Source of the DNA: an uncultured bacterium
GTDB taxonomy: Bacteria > Actinomycetota > Coriobacteriia > Coriobacteriales > Eggerthellaceae
NCBI GenBank assembly: GCA_947649215.1
Contig: CANSQW010000090.1
Location: 1-5,955, forward strand
Reading direction: 5' to 3'
DNA: 5,955 nucleotides
Of the stretch, positions 1 through 4,880 are shown in pieces. How positions within the stretch are numbered: the stretch's first letter is position 1; every line of letters begins with the position of its first letter. The position numbers and the translations under genes are program-made. The notes under the pieces were generated by a model that saw nothing but the letters and a program-made list of their open reading frames with translations, was not told the origin of the DNA and ran no database searches.

Positions 1-139
1 GGTGCTCGGTGAGGTTGCGGATGCGCTCGGAGAGGATGGCCACCTGAACCTCGGCGCTGCCGGAGTCGCCGTCGCCCTTGCCGAACTCCTTGATGAGCTC
101 TGCGGTCTTCTCCTTGGAGATGCTGTTCTTGCTCGCCAT
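1..139 (-). CDS. rpsO: 30S ribosomal protein S15, N-terminal part (runs off the left edge)
   Basis: Only the first 46 codons are in the window. They begin [20 protein letters not shown] and continue through the S15 signature [17 protein letters not shown] (about residues 24-40) to LTEH at 43-46. S15 is a primary-binding protein of the small subunit: it binds the 16S rRNA central-domain three-way junction and forms an inter-subunit bridge. The G-D-S/T-G-S-x-E-V-Q stretch is the conserved rRNA-contacting region. The start is ATG at 139, supported by a strong ribosome-binding site (AAAGGTGG, 146-153) six bases upstream. The gene has its own promoter and a long leader upstream, so it is probably transcribed separately from recO. 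S15 commonly represses its own mRNA. The full protein is usually about 89 residues, so roughly half is missing. In many bacteria pnp follows, but that cannot be seen here. Confidence 0.96.
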   Translation of the reverse strand, partial: MASKNSISKEKTAELIKEFGKGDGDSGSAEVQVAILSERIRNLTEH

Positions 140-145
140 TTGCTT

Positions 146-153
146 CCACCTTT
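146..153 (-). promoter_or_regulatory. rpsO ribosome-binding site
   Basis: On the minus strand this reads AAAGGTGG, a near-perfect Shine-Dalgarno with six bases to the ATG. It fixes the rpsO start. A CCACC at about 233-237 on the transcript side (plus GGTGG at 238-242 region read in reverse) is a possible but weak masking partner. I did not fold the leader computationally. Confidence 0.75.
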
Positions 154-166
154 CCTGATGGGTTGG

Positions 167-182
167 GGGCGCTCCCGCGCCC
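167..182 (-). promoter_or_regulatory. Hairpin in the rpsO leader, just upstream of the RBS
   Basis: In the transcript this is GGGCGC-GGGA-GCGCCC: a perfect six-base-pair all-G/C stem closed by a GGGA tetraloop (GNRA class). It ends 14 bases before the Shine-Dalgarno. A GNRA-capped hairpin directly upstream of rpsO is a plausible part of an S15-binding autoregulatory leader, since S15 leaders in other bacteria are structured and differ by phylum. No known S15 leader class is recognised from sequence alone, so the structure is seen and the function is inferred. Confidence 0.5.
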
Positions 183-266
183 AGGACGGCCTGGCGGCCG
201 CCGGTTTCCTTCGCGTTGCGTTCTGGGCGGGCAAGCGGGTGGCGCATGCGAGCCAAGAGCGAACGG

Positions 267-282
267 GTTGTGGACACACAAC
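267..282 (-). promoter_or_regulatory. Dyad at the predicted rpsO transcription start
   Basis: In transcript direction this is GTTGTG-TGTC-CACAAC, a perfect six-base-pair inverted repeat with a four-base loop. It begins at about the predicted +1, so it would be either a 5'-terminal mRNA hairpin or an operator overlapping the start. A second, mutually exclusive dyad overlaps it: plus-strand GGACA at 272-276 pairs with TGTCC at 284-288. Its function is unknown. Confidence 0.45.
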
Positions 283-288
283 TTGTCC

Positions 289-317
289 AGTATAGGGCCG
301 GGCCTGGGGCGGGGCAA
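289..317 (-). promoter_or_regulatory. Sigma70-type promoter for rpsO
   Basis: On the minus strand there is a -35 TTGCCC (312-317), a 17-base spacer and a -10 TATACT (289-294). These match the consensus hexamers at 4/6 and 5/6 with ideal spacing. The TATACT stands out in very GC-rich DNA. Predicted transcription starts at about 282, giving a leader of about 143 nt before the rpsO ATG. The position between recO and rpsO fits a dedicated ribosomal-protein promoter. Confidence 0.72.
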
Positions 318-395
318 GGAAAACTTGCCAGGGCGCAGCCGTCCGCACCGTTTGCGCACAACTGGCCGGCGCGGGCACGGGGCGCGGGCCCTCCC

Positions 396-1172
396 CTACT
401 CAGCATCGCCGAACAGCCCGCAGGTGAACAGGAAGTCGAGTGACTTAGGCGCGCCGCCCACGTGCGCGCGGATGAGTCCCTGGGCCAGACGCAGCACGGC
501 GAAGGCCGAGCCCGGGTCGGCCGGCGCCTCCAAGATGGCCGCGTAGGTGGATCCCATGAGGAAGCGCGCCCAGCCCACGGCGGCTGCGGGCACGGGCACC
601 GACTCGGCCTGGCCGCGGCAGCCGGCGCACACCACCCCGCCCTCGGAGAACGAGAAGGGAACCTGCGGGGCCACCGCCGTGGCATCCCCGCCGCAGACGA
701 CGCACTGCGAAAGCGAGGGACGCAGGCCCGCCAACCCGAGGGTCTTGAGCAGCAGCGCCGCCGCCACGCCGGGCGCCTGGGCAGGCGCGGCCGCGTCGAG
801 GGCCGCGAGCCCCGCGGCCATGGCTTCGAAGAGACGCGGCTGCTCGAGGCCCGGCTGGGATACCTTGCACAGAAGCTCGGCCGCAGGCGCCGCGCAGCTG
901 GCCAGCTCCACCGACGAGCGCAGGCGGACGTTGGGGCGCACGAGGCGCGCCTCCTTCACCACGTCGAGGCTGCGGCCCACCGAGCAGAGCAGATCGGCCT
1001 CAGCGTAGAGCTCCAAGCGCGAGGCGAAGGTGCTCGACGGCTTGCGCGCGCCCTTCGCCACGGCACGGCGCTGCGTGCCGTCGTCGGCGAGCAGCGTGAC
1101 GATGAGGTCGGTCTCGGCCAGCTTGGTCTTGCGCAGGACGATCCCGCGCACGCTGTAGGTTGGCTGGGCCAC
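396..1172 (-). CDS. recO: DNA repair protein RecO
   Basis: This 258-residue protein is within the usual RecO length of 240-260. RecO works with RecR (and RecF) to load RecA onto SSB-coated single-stranded DNA in recombinational gap repair and can anneal DNA strands. The N-terminal OB-fold (about residues 1-80) opens [20 protein letters not shown], the standard RecO start, followed by [12 protein letters not shown] helical middle follows. A four-cysteine zinc site is visible as C157-x2-C160 and C182-x2-C185, and the C-terminal APKSLDFL is typical of the family. The start is GTG at 1172, three bases after the upstream PASTA gene's TGA. No real Shine-Dalgarno precedes it, so translation probably depends on reinitiation after that gene. 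No in-frame Met lies nearby, and starting later would remove the conserved N-terminus. In many Gram-positive bacteria recO directly follows era; here one gene intervenes. Confidence 0.95.
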   Translation of the reverse strand: MAQPTYSVRGIVLRKTKLAETDLIVTLLADDGTQRRAVAKGARKPSSTFASRLELYAEADLLCSVGRSLDVVKEARLVRPNVRLRSSVELASCAAPAAELLCKVSQPGLEQPRLFEAMAAGLAALDAAAPAQAPGVAAALLLKTLGLAGLRPSLSQCVVCGGDATAVAPQVPFSFSEGGVVCAGCRGQAESVPVPAAAVGWARFLMGSTYAAILEAPADPGSAFAVLRLAQGLIRAHVGGAPKSLDFLFTCGLFGDAE

Positions 1173-1175
1173 GCG

Positions 1176-3083
1176 TCAGACGCGCTTGATGGCGGGATCG
1201 GACGACTTCACGTTGCCCTCCGCATCCCAGGTGATGGTGCCGGTGAGCGTCTGCCAACCGGCCGCGTCGTTGCGCACGACGATGCCGAAGACCGACGCGT
1301 ACTCGATGCCGCTGACGGAGTAGCGCACCGTGTCGTCGCCCACGTACTCGACCGAGAGCTTCGCAGGGTCGATCTCGTAGTTCTTCCCGCCGATGGAGAA
1401 GTGCTTCGACGACTGGAAGTACGTCTGCGCGTAGGCGAGGCACTCGGCCTTGCGCGACTTGGCCACGTTGAGCACCACCGTGGAGCCGGAGTCGAGCTGG
1501 GAGCCGGCGGCCGGCTCGGTGGAGACGGCGGTGCCCTCCGGCACCTCCTCCGTATAGGTGGTGCGCACCTCCACGCCGTAGCCCTCGGCTTCGAGCGCGG
1601 CCTCGGCGTCGGCGCGGGAGAGGCCGTCCACGTCCGGCACGGTGAACGGCACGGCCACCTGCACGGTCACAGGGGTGGCGGCCTTCACCTTGGTGCCGGC
1701 CTCGGGCGTAACGCCGATCACCGTGCCCTCGGGGTCGTTGGACTTGACCTCCTCGTAGGTGACGGCGGTCAGGCCCTCCTCGGCGAAGGCGGCCTCGGCA
1801 TCGGCGCGGGGCAGCCCCAGCACCGCAGGCACCATGCGGGCGACCGACACGTGGATGACCACCTCGGTGCCCTCCTCGGCACGCCGGCCGGCATCGGGGT
1901 CGGTGAGCAGCACGATGCCCTCCACGTCATCGCTTCGCACCGGGAGCGCTCGCACGGAGAAGCCCTTGTCCGTCAGGACGTAGGTAGCGTCCGCCTGGCT
2001 CTTGCCCACCACGTCGGGGACGACCTTGCCGCCCCACAGCTGGAGGTACCAGGTGATGCCCGCAGCCGCAACCGCGGCGACGACCAGGCACGCGACGACG
2101 ATGAGCGGGGTCTTGCTGCGCGCGGGGCGCGGGCCGTCGGCGGCGCCGCGGCGCTGCTCGCGCGCGATCTGGCGGTCGAGCTTTCTCTGGGCGCGGGCCT
2201 GGCGGCGCGCCTCCTTGGGATCCATCTCGGCGCTGAAGCGCTTGGCCGCGGCAGCCGGGCCGTCGCCCACGGCGGGCAGTTCCATCGTGTCGCCCGCGCG
2301 CGAGGCGTAGCTCGGCGGCACGTAGCTGGAGTCCACCAAACGCTCGAGGCCGGTGAGATCGGCGGTGCGGGCCGCGCCCGCCGCGCCGGCGGCCACCACG
2401 CCGTCGGGGAACATCTCGTGAACCACCTCGGCCAGCGAGTCGCGGCCGTCCTGTCCCTCGCGGGGGGCGTAGAGTGCCTCGTCGAAGGCGCCGAAGTCGT
2501 CATCGGGGGTGCCGGCTGCCGGCGTCGGGACGCCGTCGAGCAGGGCGGTCTCGGCCGCCTCGGAGGCGAGAGCCGCAGCAGCCGGCTCAGCCGGGGCCTC
2601 CGCAGCGGGCGCAGAGCCAGCCACGGGCAGCTCCTCGACGAACTCGAACTCGAAGTCGGCCTCATCAGCCGTGGCGCGTGCGGCAGCCGCGCGGGGTGCG
2701 GCGTCGGCAGCCCCCTCGTCCTGCGGCGCCTCCGCCGCACCACGGCGGCGCTCCCCGTAACGCGGCAGGTCCTCCGCGTCGGCAGCGCGACGGGCGTTGT
2801 CGGCGATGAGGCGCGCGAACACCTCAGCGTCGGCCGAGACCTCCGCCGGCTCCTCGCGCAGGGCGCGCACCTCGTCAAGCGAGGCGCCGATCACCGAGGC
2901 GGGGCTCTCGGGAGCGACCGCGGCACGGGAGCCCTCCGCCCCCGCCCTGCCCGCAGCGCCCTCGGGGCGTGCAGCGTCCGCCTCGGGTGCCTTGGCCCCA
3001 TGGCCGGCGTGAAGCGGGTAGCCGCACTCGATGCAGAACTTGGCGCTGTCTTTGTTGGTGCTCTGGCAGTTGGGGCATCTCAT
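1176..3083 (-). CDS. Zinc-ribbon, single-pass membrane protein with three PASTA domains
   Basis: This 635-residue protein has no assigned gene name. It starts with a zinc ribbon (C3-x2-C6 and C17-x2-C20). A long Ala/Glu-rich, probably disordered linker follows (about 25-280), then a basic stretch (about 288-323), one transmembrane helix (about 325-347), three tandem PASTA repeats (about 353-414, 417-477, 480-541; each opens with a VPxVxG/L-like motif), and an unassigned C-terminal region (about 544-635). The positive charges before the helix predict a cytoplasmic N-terminus and external PASTA domains. PASTA domains in PknB-type kinases and penicillin-binding proteins bind muropeptides, lipid II or other partners. 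Neither a kinase nor a transpeptidase domain is present, so it is more likely an envelope sensor or adaptor; this is inference. The ATG at 3083 is preceded by AAGGAG (3095-3100) with an 11-base gap. The stop lies three bases before recO, implying co-translation. The first stretch could be misnamed 'double zinc ribbon', but only one four-Cys site is visible. Confidence 0.9.
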   Translation of the reverse strand: MRCPNCQSTNKDSAKFCIECGYPLHAGHGAKAPEADAARPEGAAGRAGAEGSRAAVAPESPASVIGASLDEVRALREEPAEVSADAEVFARLIADNARRAADAEDLPRYGERRRGAAEAPQDEGAADAAPRAAAARATADEADFEFEFVEELPVAGSAPAAEAPAEPAAAALASEAAETALLDGVPTPAAGTPDDDFGAFDEALYAPREGQDGRDSLAEVVHEMFPDGVVAAGAAGAARTADLTGLERLVDSSYVPPSYASRAGDTMELPAVGDGPAAAAKRFSAEMDPKEARRQARAQRKLDRQIAREQRRGAADGPRPARSKTPLIVVACLVVAAVAAAGITWYLQLWGGKVVPDVVGKSQADATYVLTDKGFSVRALPVRSDDVEGIVLLTDPDAGRRAEEGTEVVIHVSVARMVPAVLGLPRADAEAAFAEEGLTAVTYEEVKSNDPEGTVIGVTPEAGTKVKAATPVTVQVAVPFTVPDVDGLSRADAEAALEAEGYGVEVRTTYTEEVPEGTAVSTEPAAGSQLDSGSTVVLNVAKSRKAECLAYAQTYFQSSKHFSIGGKNYEIDPAKLSVEYVGDDTVRYSVSGIEYASVFGIVVRNDAAGWQTLTGTITWDAEGNVKSSDPAIKRV

Positions 3084-3094
3084 GGTCGCGAAGG

Positions 3095-3100
3095 CTCCTT
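3095..3100 (-). promoter_or_regulatory. Ribosome-binding site of the PASTA-protein gene
   Basis: On the minus strand this reads AAGGAG, 11 bases before the ATG at 3083. The spacing is longer than ideal, but no nearer in-frame start exists. The downstream MRCPNC zinc-ribbon start supports this choice. Confidence 0.65.
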
Positions 3101-3117
3101 GCTACGATTTGCCCGCC

Positions 3118-3146
3118 ATTGTACCGAAAAGCACGCCGTCCCAGGT
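3118..3146 (-). promoter_or_regulatory. Possible promoter for the PASTA gene and recO
   Basis: A -10-like TACAAT (3118-3123) lies on the minus strand about 35 bases before the ATG, in otherwise GC-rich DNA. At 17 bases upstream the -35 position reads ACCTGG (3141-3146), and at 18 bases GACCTG; both are poor matches. The transcript would have a leader of about 28 nt containing the AAGGAG. The 389-base gap and inverted-repeat element after era make a separate promoter here reasonable, but the weak -35 keeps confidence low. Confidence 0.4.
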
Positions 3147-3179
3147 CGCACGCGCGTAACGGAACGCCTGATTGGCCGC

Positions 3180-3195
3180 GAATTCACCAGAATTC
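3180..3195. repeat. GAATTC-ACCA-GAATTC short dyad
   Basis: Two GAATTC palindromes sit four bases apart, so the sequence is both a direct and an inverted repeat. It lies about 60 bases upstream of the putative -10 of the PASTA gene. It could be an operator, or chance; AT-containing sixmers repeated this closely are uncommon in such GC-rich DNA. No regulator is implied. Confidence 0.4.
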
Positions 3196-3259
3196 TACGC
3201 CAGGGAGGGCGCCTCGACGCCCACGCGGCCCAAGGAGGCCCGCCAGCCGGACGGCAGCG

Positions 3260-3443
3260 AAGCCGATTTTCTGCGAGAAATGCCGGCTTTGCATGGAGCG
3301 TGCGTCCGCGCGGACGTTCTGCCGCCGGCGCGCGACGCGTTTGCCCAGATCGCTGCGAGCGCCGCGTCTTTTACGGCGGGGGATACCCCCGTTTCTAGGC
3401 CCGAGAGCATGCAAACCCGGCTTTTCTCGCAGAAAACCGGCTT
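3260..3443. repeat. 184-bp inverted-repeat element with 36-nt arms (MITE/BIME-like)
   Basis: The left arm 3260-3295 and right arm 3408-3443 are reverse complements at 33 of 36 positions; the mismatches pair 3266/3437, 3281/3422 and 3287/3416. Each arm is also a hairpin in itself, built on TTTTCT-CGC-AGAAAA flanked by CCGG/CCGG or AAGCCG/CGGCTT. The 112-nt interior contains three further dyads: the perfect 14-mer palindrome CGTCCGCGCGGACG (3303-3316); an outer stem GACGCG/CGCGTC (3334-3339 with 3363-3368) holding an inner CGCT-GCG-AGCG hairpin (3351-3361); and CGGGGG-ATA-CCCCCG (3377-3391). No transposase gene and no clear target-site duplication are seen. It resembles a REP doublet or a non-autonomous miniature element; a structured RNA is the alternative. 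Copy number in the genome is unknown from this window. Confidence 0.8.
3417..3440 (-). terminator. Candidate era-distal terminator hairpin (right arm of the repeat)
   Basis: In transcript direction a CCGG/CCGG plus TTTTCT/AGAAAA stem with a GCG loop and one bulged G starts 32 bases after the era stop. Only GTTTG follows, so the U-tract is poor. Read on the plus strand the same hairpin is followed by CTTGTTTTTC, a better tail, which would stop antisense transcription entering era. It may therefore act in either direction or not at all. Confidence 0.3.
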
Positions 3444-3472
3444 GTTTTTCGCCCGAGATCCGGCGAGCGCGC

Positions 3473-4393
3473 CTAAGCCCCCTCGCCGTAGCCGAATCGG
3501 CGGATCTGGCTCGCGTCGCGGCGCCAGTTCTTCTTCACCTTCACCGACAGGTCGAGGAACACCCGGCAGCCGAGCAGCTGCTCGAGGTCGGCGCGCGCCT
3601 CCGTCCCGATGCGCTTGATGGCCGCGCCGCGCTTGCCGATGATGATGCCCTTCTGGCTGTCGCGCTCCACGTAGATGACGGCGAAGATGCGGTAGAGATC
3701 CTTCTTGCGGTCGTACTCCATCTCGTTGAGGGCCACGCCGATGGCGTGGGGCACCTCGTCGTGGAAGGTGCGCAGGATCTTCTCGCGGATGAACTCGGCC
3801 ACCACCACCTCGATGGGCTGATCGGTCTCCATGTCGGGCGGGAACCACGCGGGGCCTTCGGGCAAAAGGTAGACCACCTCCTCGACGAAGGCCTCCACGT
3901 TGTGGCCCGTCTCGGACGAGAGCGCCACCATGGCGTCCCACGCGGCCAGGCCCTCGGCAGCCTCGCGCTGGGCGGCGATCTGCTCGGGCGTGGCCAGGTC
4001 CGTCTTCGACAGCACGCAGATCTTGTGCGCGCGCGAGCCGCGCAGCTGGGCGGCCACCCACTCGTCGCCGCGGCCGATGGGCTTGGACGCGTCGATGAGC
4101 ATGGCCACCACGTCCACGTCCTCGAGGGCCTTGAGCGCGCTCGTGTTGAGCTCCTCGCCCAGGGCGTCGTGGGGCTTGTGCAGGCCGGGCGTGTCCACGA
4201 TGATCATCTGGAAGCCCTCGCGCGTGAGCACGGCGCGGAAGCGGTGGCGCGTGGTCTGCGCCGTGTTCGACGTGATGGCGATCTTCTTGCCCATGATGGC
4301 GTTGAGCAGGGTGGACTTGCCCGCGTTGGGGCGTCCCACCAGGGTGACGAAGCCGGACTTGAAGCCGTCGGCGCCGAACAGGTTGTCGTTCAT
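3473..4393 (-). CDS. era: GTPase Era, 30S assembly and 16S rRNA processing
   Basis: This 306-residue protein matches the usual Era length of about 300. Era binds the 3' end of 16S rRNA during late 30S assembly and couples GTP hydrolysis to maturation. The GTPase domain shows G1 GRPNAGKS (20-27), the G2 region NTAQTTR (43-49), G3 DTPG (67-70), G4 SKTD (129-132) and a G5-like SSETG (159-163). The C-terminal KH domain carries GIIIGKRGAAIKRIG (249-263) with its GxxG loop, followed by LDLSVKVKKNWRRD. G4 is normally NKxD; the Asn is Ser here. The reading frame is open further upstream (to 4960), but the start is ATG at 4393. This is because GGAGGAG (4401-4407) lies seven bases before it and the homology begins there; the upstream frame overlaps dgkA and ybeY. 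Its neighbours ybeY and phoH act in the same rRNA-maturation process. Confidence 0.96.
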   Translation of the reverse strand: MNDNLFGADGFKSGFVTLVGRPNAGKSTLLNAIMGKKIAITSNTAQTTRHRFRAVLTREGFQMIIVDTPGLHKPHDALGEELNTSALKALEDVDVVAMLIDASKPIGRGDEWVAAQLRGSRAHKICVLSKTDLATPEQIAAQREAAEGLAAWDAMVALSSETGHNVEAFVEEVVYLLPEGPAWFPPDMETDQPIEVVVAEFIREKILRTFHDEVPHAIGVALNEMEYDRKKDLYRIFAVIYVERDSQKGIIIGKRGAAIKRIGTEARADLEQLLGCRVFLDLSVKVKKNWRRDASQIRRFGYGEGA

Positions 4394-4400
4394 CGTCTCT

Positions 4401-4407
4401 CTCCTCC
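4401..4407 (-). promoter_or_regulatory. era ribosome-binding site
   Basis: On the minus strand this reads GGAGGAG with seven bases to the ATG. It decides the era start against the much longer open frame. It abuts the base of the hairpin at 4408-4423. Confidence 0.75.
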
Positions 4408-4423
4408 CCGGCGCGGGCGCCGG
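4408..4423 (-). other. Perfect GC hairpin in the dgkA-era gap
   Basis: In the transcript this is CCGGCGC-CC-GCGCCGG, a perfect seven-base dyad with a two-base centre (in practice five or six pairs around a small loop). It ends immediately before the era Shine-Dalgarno. No U-run follows, so it is not a standard terminator. It could protect the mRNA 3' of dgkA, mark an RNase processing site or tune era translation. Confidence 0.55.
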
Positions 4424-4434
4424 ATATATGGCAG

Positions 4435-4854
4435 CTAGGCGCCCAGCAGGGCGAGCAGGCGGGCGCCGAACACGACGGCGGCCACGGCCACCGACCCGAG
4501 GGCCATCAGGTACACGGCGCCGGCGGCGCAGTCCTTGGCCACGCGGGCCAGATCGGCGTAGTCGTCGGTGACCAGGTCGACCACGGCCTCGATGGCGGTG
4601 TTGGCGCACTCGGCCGCCATGACGCCGGCGATGCACAGGATGACGGCGGCCCAGGAGGGCGCGTCCAGGCCCAGCACGAGGCCCAGCACGACGGCGGCCG
4701 CGGCCACGGCGGCATGGATGCGCATGTTGCGCTGGGTGGCGAAGGCGTGCCGGATGCCGCAGCCCGCGCACGAGAACGCCTGGCCCAGGGTGAACCGGTC
4801 GCGAGCGCGCTTGGCGTCCTCGTTGCGGACGAGGCGCGGCTGGTCCTGGCCCAT
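4435..4854 (-). CDS. dgkA: Diacylglycerol/undecaprenol kinase family membrane protein (DgkA)
   Basis: This 139-residue integral membrane protein is in the normal range for the family. Members phosphorylate diacylglycerol or, in Gram-positive bacteria, undecaprenol, feeding the lipid carrier of wall synthesis; which substrate applies here cannot be read from sequence. A soluble amphipathic N-terminus (about 1-40) leads to RNMRIH (42-47). Membrane segments lie at about 48-63, 67-84 and 111-135. The family active-site motif is E82-x2-N85-T86-A-I-E89-A-V-V-D93, followed by RVAKDCAAGAV (104-114). The position before RNMRIH is TQ where many relatives have NE; I recall Q in other lineages too, so it is not evidence of inactivity. 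The start ATG at 4854 is supported by GGGGAGG (4863-4869) eight bases upstream, inside the 26-base gap after ybeY. An N-terminal CAGC (29-32) is unexplained. Confidence 0.93.
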   Translation of the reverse strand: MGQDQPRLVRNEDAKRARDRFTLGQAFSCAGCGIRHAFATQRNMRIHAAVAAAAVVLGLVLGLDAPSWAAVILCIAGVMAAECANTAIEAVVDLVTDDYADLARVAKDCAAGAVYLMALGSVAVAAVVFGARLLALLGA

Positions 4855-4880
4855 GGCGCGGCCCTCCCCTTCCGCGGACG

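Larger units (their letters stand above)
3084..3472. other. 389-base gene-free gap between era and the PASTA gene
   Basis: No convincing gene was found in either strand; the short open frames here match no known family and run through palindromic DNA. From era outward the gap holds 29 bases of spacer, the 184-bp inverted-repeat element (3260-3443), about 60 bases of GC-rich sequence with a weak GGGCG/CGCCC dyad (3207-3222), the GAATTC-ACCA-GAATTC dyad (3180-3195), and the putative promoter and RBS of the PASTA gene (3095-3146). No tRNA-like cloverleaf was recognised. Confidence 0.7.

Noticed and set aside
268..278. DnaA-box-like TGTGGACAC near the rpsO promoter
   Set aside because: Two mismatches to TGTGGATAA, a single copy, and no origin context; better explained as part of the local dyads.
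321..366. Rho-independent terminator after recO (GCCAG/CTGGC stem followed by TTTT)
   Set aside because: The stem is only five pairs around a large loop and the T-run is short and offset by AAG; not strong enough to call.
1461..2027. Possible Ser/Thr protein kinase because of the PASTA repeats
   Set aside because: No kinase motifs (glycine-rich loop, HRD, DFG) occur in the 324 cytoplasmic residues; only a zinc ribbon and a disordered linker are present.
462..3398. A 978-codon open frame on the plus strand opposite recO and the PASTA gene
   Set aside because: It is antisense to two well-supported genes. In DNA with G/C at nearly every third position the complementary frame lacks stops, and its translation is Gly/Arg/His-rich with no recognisable domain.
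3184..3414. A 76-codon minus-strand open frame in the repeat-containing gap
   Set aside because: It reads through both palindromic arms, is Arg-rich, has no ribosome-binding site and matches no family I know; it is best explained by the repeat.
2969..4438. A 489-codon plus-strand open frame opposite era and the repeat element
   Set aside because: Same cause: a shadow of era, with Leu/His/Arg-rich antisense-like translation and no start signal.
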